Assembly: GCF_000588875.1 (NCBI RefSeq)
Contig: NZ_JEMV01000011.1
Coordinates: forward strand, 34,062-98,061
From: Sphingobium sp. Ant17
Lineage (GTDB): Bacteria; Pseudomonadota; Alphaproteobacteria; Sphingomonadales; Sphingomonadaceae
Direction: 5' to 3'
DNA length: 64,000 nucleotides
The notes beneath the pieces were generated by a model. That model saw nothing but the letters and a program-made list of their open reading frames with translations, made no database searches and had not been told where the DNA came from. Positions 44,751 through 54,631 of this stretch are shown piece after piece; the stretch's first letter is position 1; each line of letters begins with the position of its first letter. The position numbers were made by a program, and so were the translations under genes.

Positions 44751-47650
44751 TTATTACACCAAAGGTGCCGACGAACATTCGCAATGGGGTGGCGCCATCG
44801 CTGCGGAGCTTGGACTGAACGGTAAGGTCGATCCCTCGACCTTCCAGGCTTTGCTTGATGGGAAGGTCGATGAGCAGAAGCTGGGGCGCCGCCGCGGCGA
44901 AAGCAAGATCCAGCATCATCCAGGATGGGACTTTGCAGTGAATGCGCCAAAATCGGTGTCGATCATGGCGCTCGTTGCTGGTGACGAACGGGTCATTGCC
45001 GCGCATGAAAAAGCGGTGAGCGTGGCGCTATCCTATCTGGAGGAACATGCGACGCTGCGTCACCGGGTCGATGGCAACATCACTCATGAAACCACCGGGC
45101 GTCTGATCTATGCTCGGTTTACCGAACATGCCTCGCGCGAACTGGACCCCCACCTCCATACCCATGTCGTGATCATGAACATGACAAATCGGGGGGACGG
45201 AACGCCCATGTCCAGCCTCGAAACCCGGGCGATGTTTTCAGAACAGATGGTTGCAGGGCAGGTTTATCGCAACGATCTGGCCCATCGGCTTAAAGAACTT
45301 GGCTATGGAATCGACTATGATCCGCGCAAGGGACTGTTCGAGATTGGTGACGTACCCAAAGAACTCATCAAACATATGTCCCAGCGCGCGGAGCAGATCG
45401 AGGCGCATGCGAGAGAAAATGGGCTGGCGGGCCAGGCGGCCCGACGTATGTCCTTTTACCAGACGCGCGGTCCCAAGGAAAAACTTGCCCTGGACGCGCT
45501 GCACGGCCGTTGGTCAGCACGCCTGGGTGTCCACCAAGATGCTATCGAAGGCGTACAGGAGGCGGCCCGAGCAGAAGGGGGAGCGCCGCCTTGGTATCGA
45601 ACCCGCCACCGCTGCGCGCGCCATGCTCTTTGGCCTGCGCCAGGCGGAGGGGCGCGAGGCGGTCAATAATCTGGGCAAGCTGTTGCGTATCAGCCTTGCC
45701 TCCCATGTCGGCGAAGTACGGTTGGAAGACATCCGCCCCCTCGCGCAGGGGCATGAAGCCAGAGCCAGGCTGCTTGAAACCCGCCAGCCAACTGGCGACG
45801 AAATCCACACGCGCGGGCGCACTTCGCGTCGAACCGCGCGGCTTGAACTGGCGCTCTCGGATCAACTCGCGCTCGCGCTCAATGATGCAAAGCCAATCGC
45901 CACCGGCAAGAAACTTCAAAATCTGGCTGGCGAAAATGGCCTCAACGCCGAGCAGGCTGCGGCGTTGGTGATGATCGGCACGACGGTTGACCGCGTGGTC
46001 GGTGTCCATGGCGTTGCGGGCGCGGGCAAATCGACGCTGGTCAGGGTATTGAACGCAGCCGCCGGGCCTGAAACGACCCTGATCGCGCTGGCACCCACCT
46101 CCTCGGCCGCCGCCAATCTGGGTTACAGCGCGGGAATAGAATCGCGGACCGTGGCCAGCCTGATCGCGGGTGGTGGCCGCAATGTCGATGACAGCCATGT
46201 CCTGATTCTTGACGAGGCCGGACAGCTTGGCAACCGCCAGGCGATGCGGGTGCTGGAGATCAGTCGCAAGACCGGCGCGCGCCTGATTCTGCTCGGCGAT
46301 AATATGCAGACCGGTGCGATCGAGCAGGGTAAGCCTTTCTGGCTCATGCAGCGCTTGGGGCTGCCCAAGGCAGAACTGACCGCATCGGTTCGGCAGGAAA
46401 CACGCCCTATGAAGGTCGCAGTGACGCAGGCCCGGCTTGAGAATTATGGGGCTTCGCTGGCATCGCTCGACAAAGTGGTAAGTGGCGATACCGCCGAAAA
46501 TCTGGCGCAAGCGCTTGTAGGAGAGTGGACGCGCCTCGGTGCCAAGAGCCGCACCAAGACCAACATATTGGTGCTGGAAAATGCCACCCGTCTCATCCTC
46601 AACGACAAAATTCGCGAAGCGTTGAAGGCCGAAGGAGCGCTCGCCGGACAAGATACCGGGTTTTCCGTTCTGACGCCTTCCGGGATGACGGATCAGGAAA
46701 AGCGTTTCCCCCGCTTCTACACGCGCGGGCAGATCGTGCTTTTCTCGCGCGACGATATTGGTCTTGGTGTCGCCCAGGACAGGGAATATCGGGTCGCTGG
46801 AATTGCCAAGGACGAGACAGGGCGACAGCGGGTCCGCCTTTCCGATGAAAACGACCGCACAATACTGTGGGATCCACGCTTGGGTCGGACGTCAAAGGTC
46901 AATATCTTCAATGAGGAGCATTGTGATCTGGCCAAAGGCGATCGGATCCAGTGGCGTCTCGTCGATCATGCGCTCGGTATCCGAAATGCTGACCGGGGAA
47001 CCGTAGAAAAGCTGACAGATCGAACCGCGACGATATTATGGGATCGTGACGGCAGACGTCAGGAAATTGACCTCACACGACACAAGAACTGGGACCATGG
47101 ATATGCGGAAACGGTCTATTCCGCACAGTCAAAAACCTATGATCGTGTCTATGTGCTCGCTCCGGTAGGTTCGTCGCTGGTCACTGGTAAGAATTATTAC
47201 ACGGCCATCACCCGCGCGCGCTTTGGGGTGAAGCTTTGGACGGAGAGTGCGGATCGCCTGATCGAAAAGCTTGAACGCAATTCTGGCACCAAGACCTCTG
47301 CGCTCGAAGGGCTTGGTCGGCTCGACAAGGACAGCGTGAAGGGCAGGGCAGTCAGACATGAGCAACGCTGGGACGAGTTGCGGTTGCTACAGCAGGCGAA
47401 TCGGGAAGCGCGCAAAATGCGGACATTTGATGAGCGAGAGAGGCGATCACAGCCGATGCCTGGCAGTCTGGCGACGAGCCTTGCCGGCCGCGCACAGTCG
47501 GTTGCACAGATGGTTGATCGGTGGCTGACGTCATTGCTGACCAAGTCCGACAACCAACATCGGCAGAGTATCGATCAAGCAGCGTCACGACAATCTGATG
47601 TTAATACGCCACCCCAATCGCGTGATCATCGAGGTGGTCATGATCGTTGA
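44686..47650 (+). pseudogene. MobF-family relaxase/helicase (TraI/TrwC type), frameshifted
   Basis: The N-terminal relaxase domain has the catalytic tyrosines in YYMVGDYYTKG, and the three-histidine metal motif in HLHTHVVIMN. The later part is an SF1 helicase with Walker A GVAGAGKSTLV, DEAGQ (LILDEAGQLG) and a C-terminal YTAITRA motif. The frame breaks near the five-G run at 45577-45581; removing one G gives a single 987-residue frame (2965 minus 1 is divisible by 3). Relaxases of this family nick oriT and unwind the strand to be transferred. The start overlaps the coupling-protein gene by 65 bases, and family N-termini (HPRRLKG) support it. Confidence 0.88.
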
Positions 47651-48161
47651 ATGGGCAACCAGCGTTTGCCGTATTGGGGTCACGTTGCTCGCAATGTTGA
47701 TGCTGACGCAAACTGCGCCCGCACAAGCCAAATCAATACTCTCTGCTTCGCACGAAGCGAAGATCGAACAATGTATTCGGCAGGCAGCGGCGGGACACGA
47801 ATGGCTCGAAAGGACGCTGTGGGGACTGCGCGACCAGGAAGGTGGGTGGATTGGTGCCGAGATTTTGACCACAGACGGCAGCTATGATTTGGGACCGATG
47901 CAGGTCAATAGTTGGTGGGTGGGACGGATTTCCAGAATCCTCCGCCATCGCGGGTCGGATGTGCGCCATTGGTTGATCCACGATGCGTGTTTTAATGTGC
48001 GGGCCGCACGTTGGATATTTCTATCTGGGCTCGCTGTGACGGGTGATTACTGGCAGGCTGTTGGCGCCTACCATAGTCCGACAAAGCTGCGTCAGCAGCG
48101 CTATCGGGCGAATGTCGCGGAAAAACTGATTAAAAGATTTGGTTCGGATTTATTCGAATGA
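47640..48161 (+). CDS. Lytic transglycosylase (VirB1/TrbN-type)
   Basis: The 173-residue protein starts with a signal peptide (hydrophobic VCRIGVTLLAMLMLTQTA). It has an SLT domain: catalytic Glu in LRDQEGGWIG, then SYDLGPMQVNSWW, then GAYHSP. It would cut peptidoglycan locally so that the transfer apparatus can cross the periplasm. The ATG at 47640 follows GAGG with a 5-base spacing and overlaps the relaxase end. Confidence 0.85.
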   Translation: MIVEWATSVCRIGVTLLAMLMLTQTAPAQAKSILSASHEAKIEQCIRQAAAGHEWLERTLWGLRDQEGGWIGAEILTTDGSYDLGPMQVNSWWVGRISRILRHRGSDVRHWLIHDACFNVRAARWIFLSGLAVTGDYWQAVGAYHSPTKLRQQRYRANVAEKLIKRFGSDLFE

Positions 48162-48312
48162 AAATATACCAAGCTGCAACTAAATCAGAGAACGAGCCTC
48201 CGTAATTATTTGAAAAGTGGATAGAAGAAACTAAGACTGGACACTCGATAATTGCAGTTATCACATAAGCGGAATTGACGCCTCTTTATAGGGTGGGCTA
48301 CGCATCACGGCG

Positions 48313-49545
48313 ATGGATCACCGGGCGCCCCTCGACGATAATGCCCTGATTGCAGGAGAAACTACGCCAGCGCCGCCGGCTCCGGCTGATGATCTCTGCT
48401 GGGCGGTGGTGAAGATGCACGCGGTCGAGCGCACTGTTGTCAACGAACCGCTGATCGCCGCGTACCAAGCGGCATCCTCGCCGCACAGCATCCGCGCGCT
48501 CAAGTCCGACCTCGAGGCATTCGACCTCTGGTGCCGGCGGCACAGCTGTGTCGCCCTCCCGGCATCGCCTGAAATCGTGGCGGACTATCTTGATGCGCGC
48601 GCGGAGAAGGGGAGCAAGCCAGCGTCGCTTGGCCGCTACAAGGCGTCGATCGCCAAGATCCACCTGCTGCTTGACCTCAAGGACCCGACATCGGCACCCC
48701 TGGTGAAACTTCGGTTCGCAGCGGTGCGACGGGAGAAGGGCACGGCGCAGAAGCAGGCGCGACCTTTGCGGTTCAAGGGCCCCGTGCGCGACGTCGAGCG
48801 CGACAAGGCGCGGGGGCTCAACATCCGCGCGCTGCTCGAGAGTTGTGGGGACGACCTACCAGGGCTGCGCGACCGCGCCTTGCTGTCGGCTGCCTATGAC
48901 ACCGGCCTCCGCGCCTCTGAGCTGGTCGCGGTCACGGTCGAGCATATCGAGGAAGCGATTGACCCCGAGGCGCGCCTGCTCCAGATACTGCGCAGCAAGG
49001 GCGATCAGGACGGGGAGGGGGCAACCGCCTATCTGAGCCCACGCACTGTGGCGGCGATCGCGGCCTGGACCGAAGCAGCCGGGATCACGGCGGGGCCGCT
49101 GTTCCGGCGGGTGCAGGTGCGGCGCTACAAGAAACGCCCCGCCGTGCGGGGTCGGTCGATCGACAGCATTTCGGGGCGAGAAACCTGGGATCTGCGCAAG
49201 ACGCTCTCCAAACCGGCGGTGAAGGCGCGCGTCGAATATGACATCGGCAGCGTGGCGCTGCACCCCGGGTCGATCGGGCCGATCTTCCGGTCGATCATCC
49301 GGCGCGCGTTCGATCTCGGCGCGCTGCCCGATCTCACGGCCGAGGATCTGGCTCGGCTGCTGAAGGGAATCAGCGCGCACTCGACGCGGATCGGCCTAAA
49401 CCAGGACCTGTTCGCCAGTGGCGAGGATCTCGCTGGAATCATGGACGCATTGCGCTGGAAAAGTCCGCGCATGCCGCTTGCCTACAATCGCAATTTGGCT
49501 GCGGAACACGGGGCTGCTGGACGACTAATGGCGAAGATCGGATAG
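48313..49545 (+). CDS. Tyrosine recombinase/integrase
   Basis: The 410-residue protein has a SAM-like N-terminal core-binding domain and a C-terminal catalytic domain. Catalytic residues are visible: Arg in TGLRASELV, Lys in LRSKGDQD, HxxR in SAHSTRIG, and Tyr in LAYNRNL near the end. The nearest residues before it (RWKSPRM) fit the family His/Lys/Trp position. It lies 150 bases after the lytic transglycosylase and just before the metal genes. It is a candidate for integrating or resolving this element, but its att sites are not identified. Confidence 0.9.
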   Translation: MDHRAPLDDNALIAGETTPAPPAPADDLCWAVVKMHAVERTVVNEPLIAAYQAASSPHSIRALKSDLEAFDLWCRRHSCVALPASPEIVADYLDARAEKGSKPASLGRYKASIAKIHLLLDLKDPTSAPLVKLRFAAVRREKGTAQKQARPLRFKGPVRDVERDKARGLNIRALLESCGDDLPGLRDRALLSAAYDTGLRASELVAVTVEHIEEAIDPEARLLQILRSKGDQDGEGATAYLSPRTVAAIAAWTEAAGITAGPLFRRVQVRRYKKRPAVRGRSIDSISGRETWDLRKTLSKPAVKARVEYDIGSVALHPGSIGPIFRSIIRRAFDLGALPDLTAEDLARLLKGISAHSTRIGLNQDLFASGEDLAGIMDALRWKSPRMPLAYNRNLAAEHGAAGRLMAKIG

Positions 49546-49704
49546 GATTGGATTGGAATCGTCTGGCACGGTCACCGCGATTGATATGACCATCGGCACG
49601 GCCTTAATTTTGAACTCGGAGCGGGCCGATATTTCGTCTCTCCTGACGCGAATTTTGCCCACGACGGGAGAGACGGTGATCGGGAGGGGCGATTCCCTCT
49701 GTAA

Positions 49705-49986
49705 TCAATCTACGTTGTTCTGGACGATCGCGCCCGTTGCCGGGTTGAAATAGACCTCAGCGCGTTTGCCGTCCTTGGTGTGAGCATAGATTTCATAGCA
49801 GCTTCCGGACACCTGGAAGACCTTGATATCGCGGTAGCCCATCCGGGCGATCTTGGCCTTCATCTGAGGCTGCGTTAGCCATTTTCCGTGCGGCACCTTG
49901 GTGCAGACAGGTGCTGCAAACGCCAACGAGCTAGCAGAAAAGGCGAATACGGTGAGAATGAGCTTGGGCAAAGTGGAACGCTTCAT
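49705..49986 (-). CDS. Secreted PepSY-domain protein (copy 1)
   Basis: The 93-residue protein has a signal peptide (AFSASSLAFAA). The mature part has MKAKIARMGYRDIKVFQVSG, a pair of cysteines and AEVYFNPATGAIVQN, typical of PepSY-type repeats. The ATG at 49986 follows AAGGA with a 6-base spacing. It closely resembles 54190-54474 (both share FQVSGSCYE and FNP.TGAIVQN). PepSY proteins often sit next to metal two-component systems. Confidence 0.82.
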   Translation of the reverse strand: MKRSTLPKLILTVFAFSASSLAFAAPVCTKVPHGKWLTQPQMKAKIARMGYRDIKVFQVSGSCYEIYAHTKDGKRAEVYFNPATGAIVQNNVD

Positions 49987-50184
49987 GTGCAATCCTTGAT
50001 CGTTTGTTGCGGGCAACGCGCCCGGTCTGATCGATTTGGCGCTCGCCGCTGACGAAAGGCTGACAGGCGAAAGAAATAGAGTTCGAACGCGCTGGGAGAT
50101 TTTCGAGACAGCGTCAGGGGTGTGTCAGGAACTTGGGCGAGATTCCGATTGTCGCCGCTCTTGGCGCAACCCGGAGTTTACATC

Positions 50185-50661
50185 ATGAACCGAATGCTGA
50201 TTTTGGCGACGACCTGTATGGTTGCCTTCCTGTCCACCGGTGCCATGGCCGCACCCTCCTCGCCGAAGCCGCTTTCGCCCCGGACGCGTGCCAATCTCGA
50301 GGCGGCGATGCACGGCGAAGCCTATGCAAACCTTAAATACCTTCGTTACGCCGACCAAGCCGCCGCCGCCGGGAAGCCAACGCTCGCCAAGTTGTTCCGC
50401 GAATCCGCGAACATCGAAGCCAACGAGCATTTCGATCGTGAAGCCCAGGCGTTGCCGCTGGGTAGTGGGACCGACGTGAACCTCGAAGACGCGATGGCCG
50501 GCGAGCATTATGAGAATGTCACTATGTATGTCGACTTCGCCAATCAGGCAGAGGCCGACGGCGACGTAAAGGTTGCAGCGATGTTTCGTCAGATCGCGGT
50601 CGATGAAGGCACGCACTACGAAGCTTACAGGCTTGCGCTGGCCAAAATCACCAATAAGTGA
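50185..50661 (+). CDS. Exported rubrerythrin-like di-iron protein
   Basis: The 158-residue protein has a clear signal peptide ending near TGAMAAPS, and then a ferritin-like four-helix di-iron domain. Iron ligands appear in MHGEAYANLKY, ESANIEANEHFDRE, AMAGEHYENVTMY and VDEGTHYEAYRL. It has no C-terminal rubredoxin domain, so it is an erythrin-type protein. A signal peptide on a rubrerythrin is unusual. GGAG precedes the ATG at 50185. It converges with the VIT-family transporter gene. Confidence 0.85.
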   Translation: MNRMLILATTCMVAFLSTGAMAAPSSPKPLSPRTRANLEAAMHGEAYANLKYLRYADQAAAAGKPTLAKLFRESANIEANEHFDREAQALPLGSGTDVNLEDAMAGEHYENVTMYVDFANQAEADGDVKVAAMFRQIAVDEGTHYEAYRLALAKITNK

Positions 50662-50780
50662 CCCCAGCGCACGGTGTCGGCCAGCCGCCCCCGCTGGCCG
50701 ACACCGATCGTTTCGATTGGGCAACCGATCAGGGGGTGGGGATCGGGGCGACCGCGCGCGACGTCGATGCCCTCAGGGCG

Positions 50781-51488
50781 TTAAACGGCCGTCCCGACAA
50801 GCATGCCGATCCCGGCGGTGAGCGCCATAGCGAGCGCCCCCCAAAACGTAACGCGCACCGTTGCCTTCCAGATCGGAGCACCACCTGCATTGGCACCGAC
50901 CGAGCCCAGCAAGGCAAGAAACAGCAACGAGGCCGCAGCTTCGATCACCACGAGCCGACTTCCCGGAGCGAAGATCACAATCGCCAGCGGCAGTGCGGCG
51001 CCGGCCGTGAAGGTTGCAGCGGAGGTCAGCGCGGCCTGAATCGGACGGGCCGTGGTCATTTCCGAAATGCCAAGCTCATCATGGGCATGGGCGGCAAGCG
51101 CGTCCTTCGCCATCAGCTGCCGGGCGACAGACTCTGCAGTTGCTGGATCGACACCTCGCTTCACGTAAATCCCTGCGAGTTCGTCCACCTCCGCCTCAGC
51201 ATTTCCCGCCAATTCTTTGCGTTCGCGATCAAGGTCAGCATGCTCGGTATCCGACTGCGAACTGACCGAGACATATTCGCCCGCTGCCATCGACATGGCA
51301 CCAGCAACGAGGCCCGCTGCGCCTGCGACAAGTATGTCCGCCGGCTTTGCGGCGGCCGCGGCGACGCCGATTATGAGGCTCGCGGTTGAAACAATCCCGT
51401 CATTTGCGCCAAGCACGGCGGCGCGTAACCAGCCGATGCGAGACACCAAGTGTCGTTCGGAATGCCGGTGAAACCGTGTCATGATCAT
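50781..51488 (-). CDS. VIT1/CCC1-family iron or manganese transporter
   Basis: The 235-residue membrane protein starts MIMTRFHRHSERHLVSRIGW. The VIT pattern is clear: RAAVLGANDGIVSTASLIIG, MSMAAGEYVSVSSQSDTEHA, then the cytoplasmic metal-binding helices and C-terminal transmembrane segments. VIT proteins export or store Fe2+ and Mn2+. It lies beside the exported rubrerythrin gene. AAAGG precedes the ATG. Confidence 0.9.
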   Translation of the reverse strand: MIMTRFHRHSERHLVSRIGWLRAAVLGANDGIVSTASLIIGVAAAAAKPADILVAGAAGLVAGAMSMAAGEYVSVSSQSDTEHADLDRERKELAGNAEAEVDELAGIYVKRGVDPATAESVARQLMAKDALAAHAHDELGISEMTTARPIQAALTSAATFTAGAALPLAIVIFAPGSRLVVIEAAASLLFLALLGSVGANAGGAPIWKATVRVTFWGALAMALTAGIGMLVGTAV

Positions 51489-51605
51489 GTTAGCCTTTCG
51501 CAGCGTTGCTGGTCGTTCAGGCAGACATGCAAGCCTAAAACATGAGCCAACTCTGCCTCTATTTTCTGACCAAATCCTGACACGGCCCCGTGCGGGGTTG
51601 CATTG

Positions 51606-52931
51606 TCACGATGGAGATTGAAGCCTTATCCGAAAGAGAGTTCCTCCACCGGGTGGATCTTCAACATCGATCTTTCCCCCATGGGCCTCGACGAGCCGTT
51701 TGACGATGCCCAGGCCAAGGCCTGCGCCGTCGCTCGCGCGGCGATCGCCGCGCCAAAATCGTTCGAATATGTGCTCGCGGTCCGCCTCCGAGATGCCCTT
51801 GCCATAATCGCGCACCGAAAACTGGGGACCGGGACCGGCAACGATCTCGATGGGACTGCCGCCACTCGTGTGCGCCAGGGCATTGTCGATGAGGTTTCGA
51901 ATGACCCGAAAGATCGCCTCGTCATGGCCGAGGGCTACCGTATCGCCCGTCTGTTCGAAGCGCAGCTCACGATCCTGTTCGAAAGCTTTGGGTGCGAGCG
52001 CGGTGACAACCGCTCGCGCGGTATCGGCAAGGTCTACCGTGTGCGCCTCATCGATCATGAGGGCGTCGGCCTGGGCTAGGTCGAGCATCTGGCCTACCAG
52101 CCGGGTCATATAGAGATTGTCGCGCGAGAGTTCTTCGCGATCGCGGCTCTCCGGCAAGCGATCGATACCAAGCTGCATGATTGCGAGCGGGGTCCGCAGT
52201 TCATGCGCCGCGTTCGCGGTAAAGGTGCGCAAGATGGCGATGGCACCCTCCAATCGCCCAAGCGCCCGATTGACGGCGCAGACAAGCGTGTGAACCTCGC
52301 GGGGGGCTATCGGCTCATAGAGCCGGGCTGCCATATTGTCGGGATCGAGACCGTCGACCTCCTTCTCGGCCTGGCGCAATGGGTCGAGGACACGACGAAC
52401 GGCAAAAATGTTGAACGTGAGCATAAGCAGGGAGAGGGGAACGAGCGGCAGCACCGCATGCTGCAGGATTTCGGCCCAGATGACCGGCACGTAGGGCCTG
52501 AGACCTTCCCCTTCGAATTGCATGAAAAGCCAGCGTTGCTGGCCATTCTGCACGATCGTGCGAACCCCGGAGATGCGATGGCCGGTGCTCGTCCGCTCCC
52601 GTTGCGTCCAGTCCACCAGAGCAGCCCGGGCGTGGGTCATTGCATGGTCGGGATCGTGCACCATTGGCTGATTCAGATAACGGACCTGCCAATGGGTCGA
52701 TCCTGGAGGCCCCTCATGAACATCGGCGGTGTCCGGACTGGCCGCAAGGCGGCTCGCCTCCAGACTGAGGAGCTCCTGCGCCAGTGATTCAGGCTGTCGA
52801 CTGTAGGTGATGACGACAATGGCGATGTTCAGTACCGCAAAAACGACAGTCAATATCGCCAGCCGAACGGCGATCTGGCGGAACAGGCTCGGTCCCGTTC
52901 CTATCGGCGCGGATGTGGCAGCATTATCCAT
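51606..52931 (-). CDS. Sensor histidine kinase
   Basis: The 441-residue kinase has transmembrane helices near residues 22-42 and 155-178 with a periplasmic sensor domain between them, then a HAMP-like region. The H-box is NAAHELRTPLAIMQ, the N-box NLIDNALAH, and the G-boxes DYGKGI and GAGLGLGIVKRL. The start overlaps the response-regulator stop by 8 bases. It is the last gene of PepSY, b561, regulator, kinase. The context suggests metal sensing; the ligand is not shown. Confidence 0.92.
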   Translation of the reverse strand: MDNAATSAPIGTGPSLFRQIAVRLAILTVVFAVLNIAIVVITYSRQPESLAQELLSLEASRLAASPDTADVHEGPPGSTHWQVRYLNQPMVHDPDHAMTHARAALVDWTQRERTSTGHRISGVRTIVQNGQQRWLFMQFEGEGLRPYVPVIWAEILQHAVLPLVPLSLLMLTFNIFAVRRVLDPLRQAEKEVDGLDPDNMAARLYEPIAPREVHTLVCAVNRALGRLEGAIAILRTFTANAAHELRTPLAIMQLGIDRLPESRDREELSRDNLYMTRLVGQMLDLAQADALMIDEAHTVDLADTARAVVTALAPKAFEQDRELRFEQTGDTVALGHDEAIFRVIRNLIDNALAHTSGGSPIEIVAGPGPQFSVRDYGKGISEADREHIFERFWRGDRRASDGAGLGLGIVKRLVEAHGGKIDVEDPPGGGTLFRIRLQSPS

Positions 52932-53610
52932 TAGCGAGGCGCGGAGCGAACAAAGCGTAACCTACGCCGTGAACAGTTTTAATCTGAACATCTGCCTCGG
53001 CCGCTAAAAGGCGCTTCCGCAGGCGCGATACCGTGGCCTCCAGCGCATTGGGCGTAACCTCCGCATCCATGGAGTATAATGCGCTCTCGAGTCCCGTCTT
53101 AGCGACGACATGACCTGATCGACGCAGGAGCTGTTCCAATAAAGCAACCTCGCGTGGGGTTGCATCGATTACCGTTCCGGCGACGCACACCGATCGTTCC
53201 GAAGGATCCAGGGTAATGTTGCCGGCGGTTAGCACCGTATCGATTGAGCTGCCGGGCCGCCGCAAGAGCGCTCGGCACCGAGCGGCAAGTTCTGGAATTT
53301 GGAACGGTTTCACCAAGTAATCATCCGCGCCGGCATCCAGACCTGCAACGCGATCGTCGAGACCACCCCGCGCCGTCAAGACCATGATAGGTGTCGAATT
53401 GCGACGACGGCGCATGGCTCGGATTAGGTCGAGACCGTCGCCATCGGGAAGGCCGAGATCGACGAGCAGCAGATCGTAATGGGAGACCTGTTGGGCATGT
53501 TCAGCGCCATCGACCGAATCATACCAGTCTACGGCGAACCCTAACCTGTCCAACCCGTCACGGACAAGTTCCGCTAGCCGCGCATTATCCTCAACTAATA
53601 ATATGCGCAT
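52924..53610 (-). CDS. OmpR-family response regulator
   Basis: The 228-residue regulator has a receiver domain (acidic pair in LLVEDNARL, phosphoacceptor Asp in LVDLGLPDGDG, conserved Lys in YLVKPF) and a C-terminal winged helix (TPREVALLEQLLRRSG, TPNALEATVSRLRKRL, VHGVGYAL). It overlaps both the b561 gene (20 bases) and the kinase gene. It probably controls this operon or the RND efflux operon at 54632-60344. Confidence 0.93.
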   Translation of the reverse strand: MRILLVEDNARLAELVRDGLDRLGFAVDWYDSVDGAEHAQQVSHYDLLLVDLGLPDGDGLDLIRAMRRRRNSTPIMVLTARGGLDDRVAGLDAGADDYLVKPFQIPELAARCRALLRRPGSSIDTVLTAGNITLDPSERSVCVAGTVIDATPREVALLEQLLRRSGHVVAKTGLESALYSMDAEVTPNALEATVSRLRKRLLAAEADVQIKTVHGVGYALFAPRLANG

Positions 53611-54190
53611 GATCGACGTCCGTTCCGCTTGCCGCTCTTTTCTTGCCCGTTACCATCGACCATGGCAGATTTTCGCGGTGACGAAAGCTTTCCACGATGG
53701 CCGCAGCAACGTGGAGGAAGGCCGCCGCAATTATGAGGTTGGCAATGGTCTCATGTGCTTCCTCAACCCAGGCAACGCCCCAGAAACGGTCGGTGCCCAT
53801 CATCCAGCCAGTCAGTCCCATCATGGCGATCAGCGCCATCAGCGCCAGCATCATGACGGCCCCTGCCGGGTTGTGGCCTATATGACGCTGCTCCCGGCGC
53901 TGGATCAGCGCCTTGAGATATCCGATCAGACGCCGTGGTCCGGGGACAAAATCGATGAAGCGGGCGTGCTTGCTTCCAACGAAGCCCCAGGCGAGCCGGA
54001 CCACAACGGCCACGACCATCGTGTATCCAAGATAGATGTGAAGATTCTCGACATGCCGCAGGACCGTCAGATTTGCGATGACCCCAAACGCCACGGTCCA
54101 GTGAAAAATGCGGACCAATGGGTCCCAGACCCTTATCATCTTGGGGAATTGTGCCTGTGCGCTTGTAGGGGAGGGTGCGATCATGGTCAT
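53591..54190 (-). CDS. Cytochrome b561-type membrane protein
   Basis: The 199-residue protein has four transmembrane helices and paired histidines for two haems (RIFHWTVAFG, RHVENLHIYLG, WVEEAHETIAN, FLHVAAAI). This fits the b-type cytochrome subunit family. It starts at the ATG at 54190, which overlaps the stop of the upstream PepSY gene by one base. It would pass electrons in the membrane, but its partner is not visible here. Confidence 0.87.
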   Translation of the reverse strand: MTMIAPSPTSAQAQFPKMIRVWDPLVRIFHWTVAFGVIANLTVLRHVENLHIYLGYTMVVAVVVRLAWGFVGSKHARFIDFVPGPRRLIGYLKALIQRREQRHIGHNPAGAVMMLALMALIAMMGLTGWMMGTDRFWGVAWVEEAHETIANLIIAAAFLHVAAAIVESFRHRENLPWSMVTGKKRAASGTDVDHAHIIS

Positions 54191-54474
54191 CACCCGATGT
54201 CATTCTGGACGATCGCACCCGTCACTGGGTTGAAATAGACCTCGGCGCGGCGACCATCGCGGGTGCGGGCATACACTTCGTAACAGCTTCCGGACACCTG
54301 GAAGAGTTTTACCTTCTGGTATCCCATCCGCGTAATCCGCTCGCGCATCTGGGCTTGCGACATCCAGCGCGCCTGCGGCTGCGTCGTACAAACAGGGGCC
54401 GCCGATGCCACCGTCGTGGCCATGAGCGCTGCGCTCGCGCCGAGGATCTTCAACAGGTTCGAGCCGCCGCTCAT
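54190..54474 (-). CDS. Secreted PepSY-domain protein (copy 2)
   Basis: The 94-residue protein has a signal peptide (hydrophobic ALMATTVASAAPVC). The mature part has MRERITRMGYQKVKLFQVSG, SGSCYEVYARTRDG and AEVYFNPVTGAIVQN. It is a paralogue of 49705-49986 and the first gene of the operon with b561, the response regulator and the kinase. Confidence 0.85.
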   Translation of the reverse strand: MSGGSNLLKILGASAALMATTVASAAPVCTTQPQARWMSQAQMRERITRMGYQKVKLFQVSGSCYEVYARTRDGRRAEVYFNPVTGAIVQNDIG

Positions 54475-54631
54475 GGCATTTCTCCTACATCTGGATGCTG
54501 TCGATCAGCCCCTATTTGAACGATGCACCGGAGCGCTGACCAAAAGCTGACAGGATCCGCATATTCTGGGATTGGCCATCGGGGCAGCTGGCCAAGCTGT
54601 CCGAAGTTACCGGACGGTTCATAGGCACTGT

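Noticed and set aside
44686..45669. Programmed frameshift to make a separate relaxase
   Set aside because: No slippery-site arrangement is evident, and similar indels occur in nine other unrelated genes.
45542..46651. Minus-strand open frame of 369 residues opposite the relaxase helicase
   Set aside because: It is an antisense shadow; helicase motifs are on the + strand.
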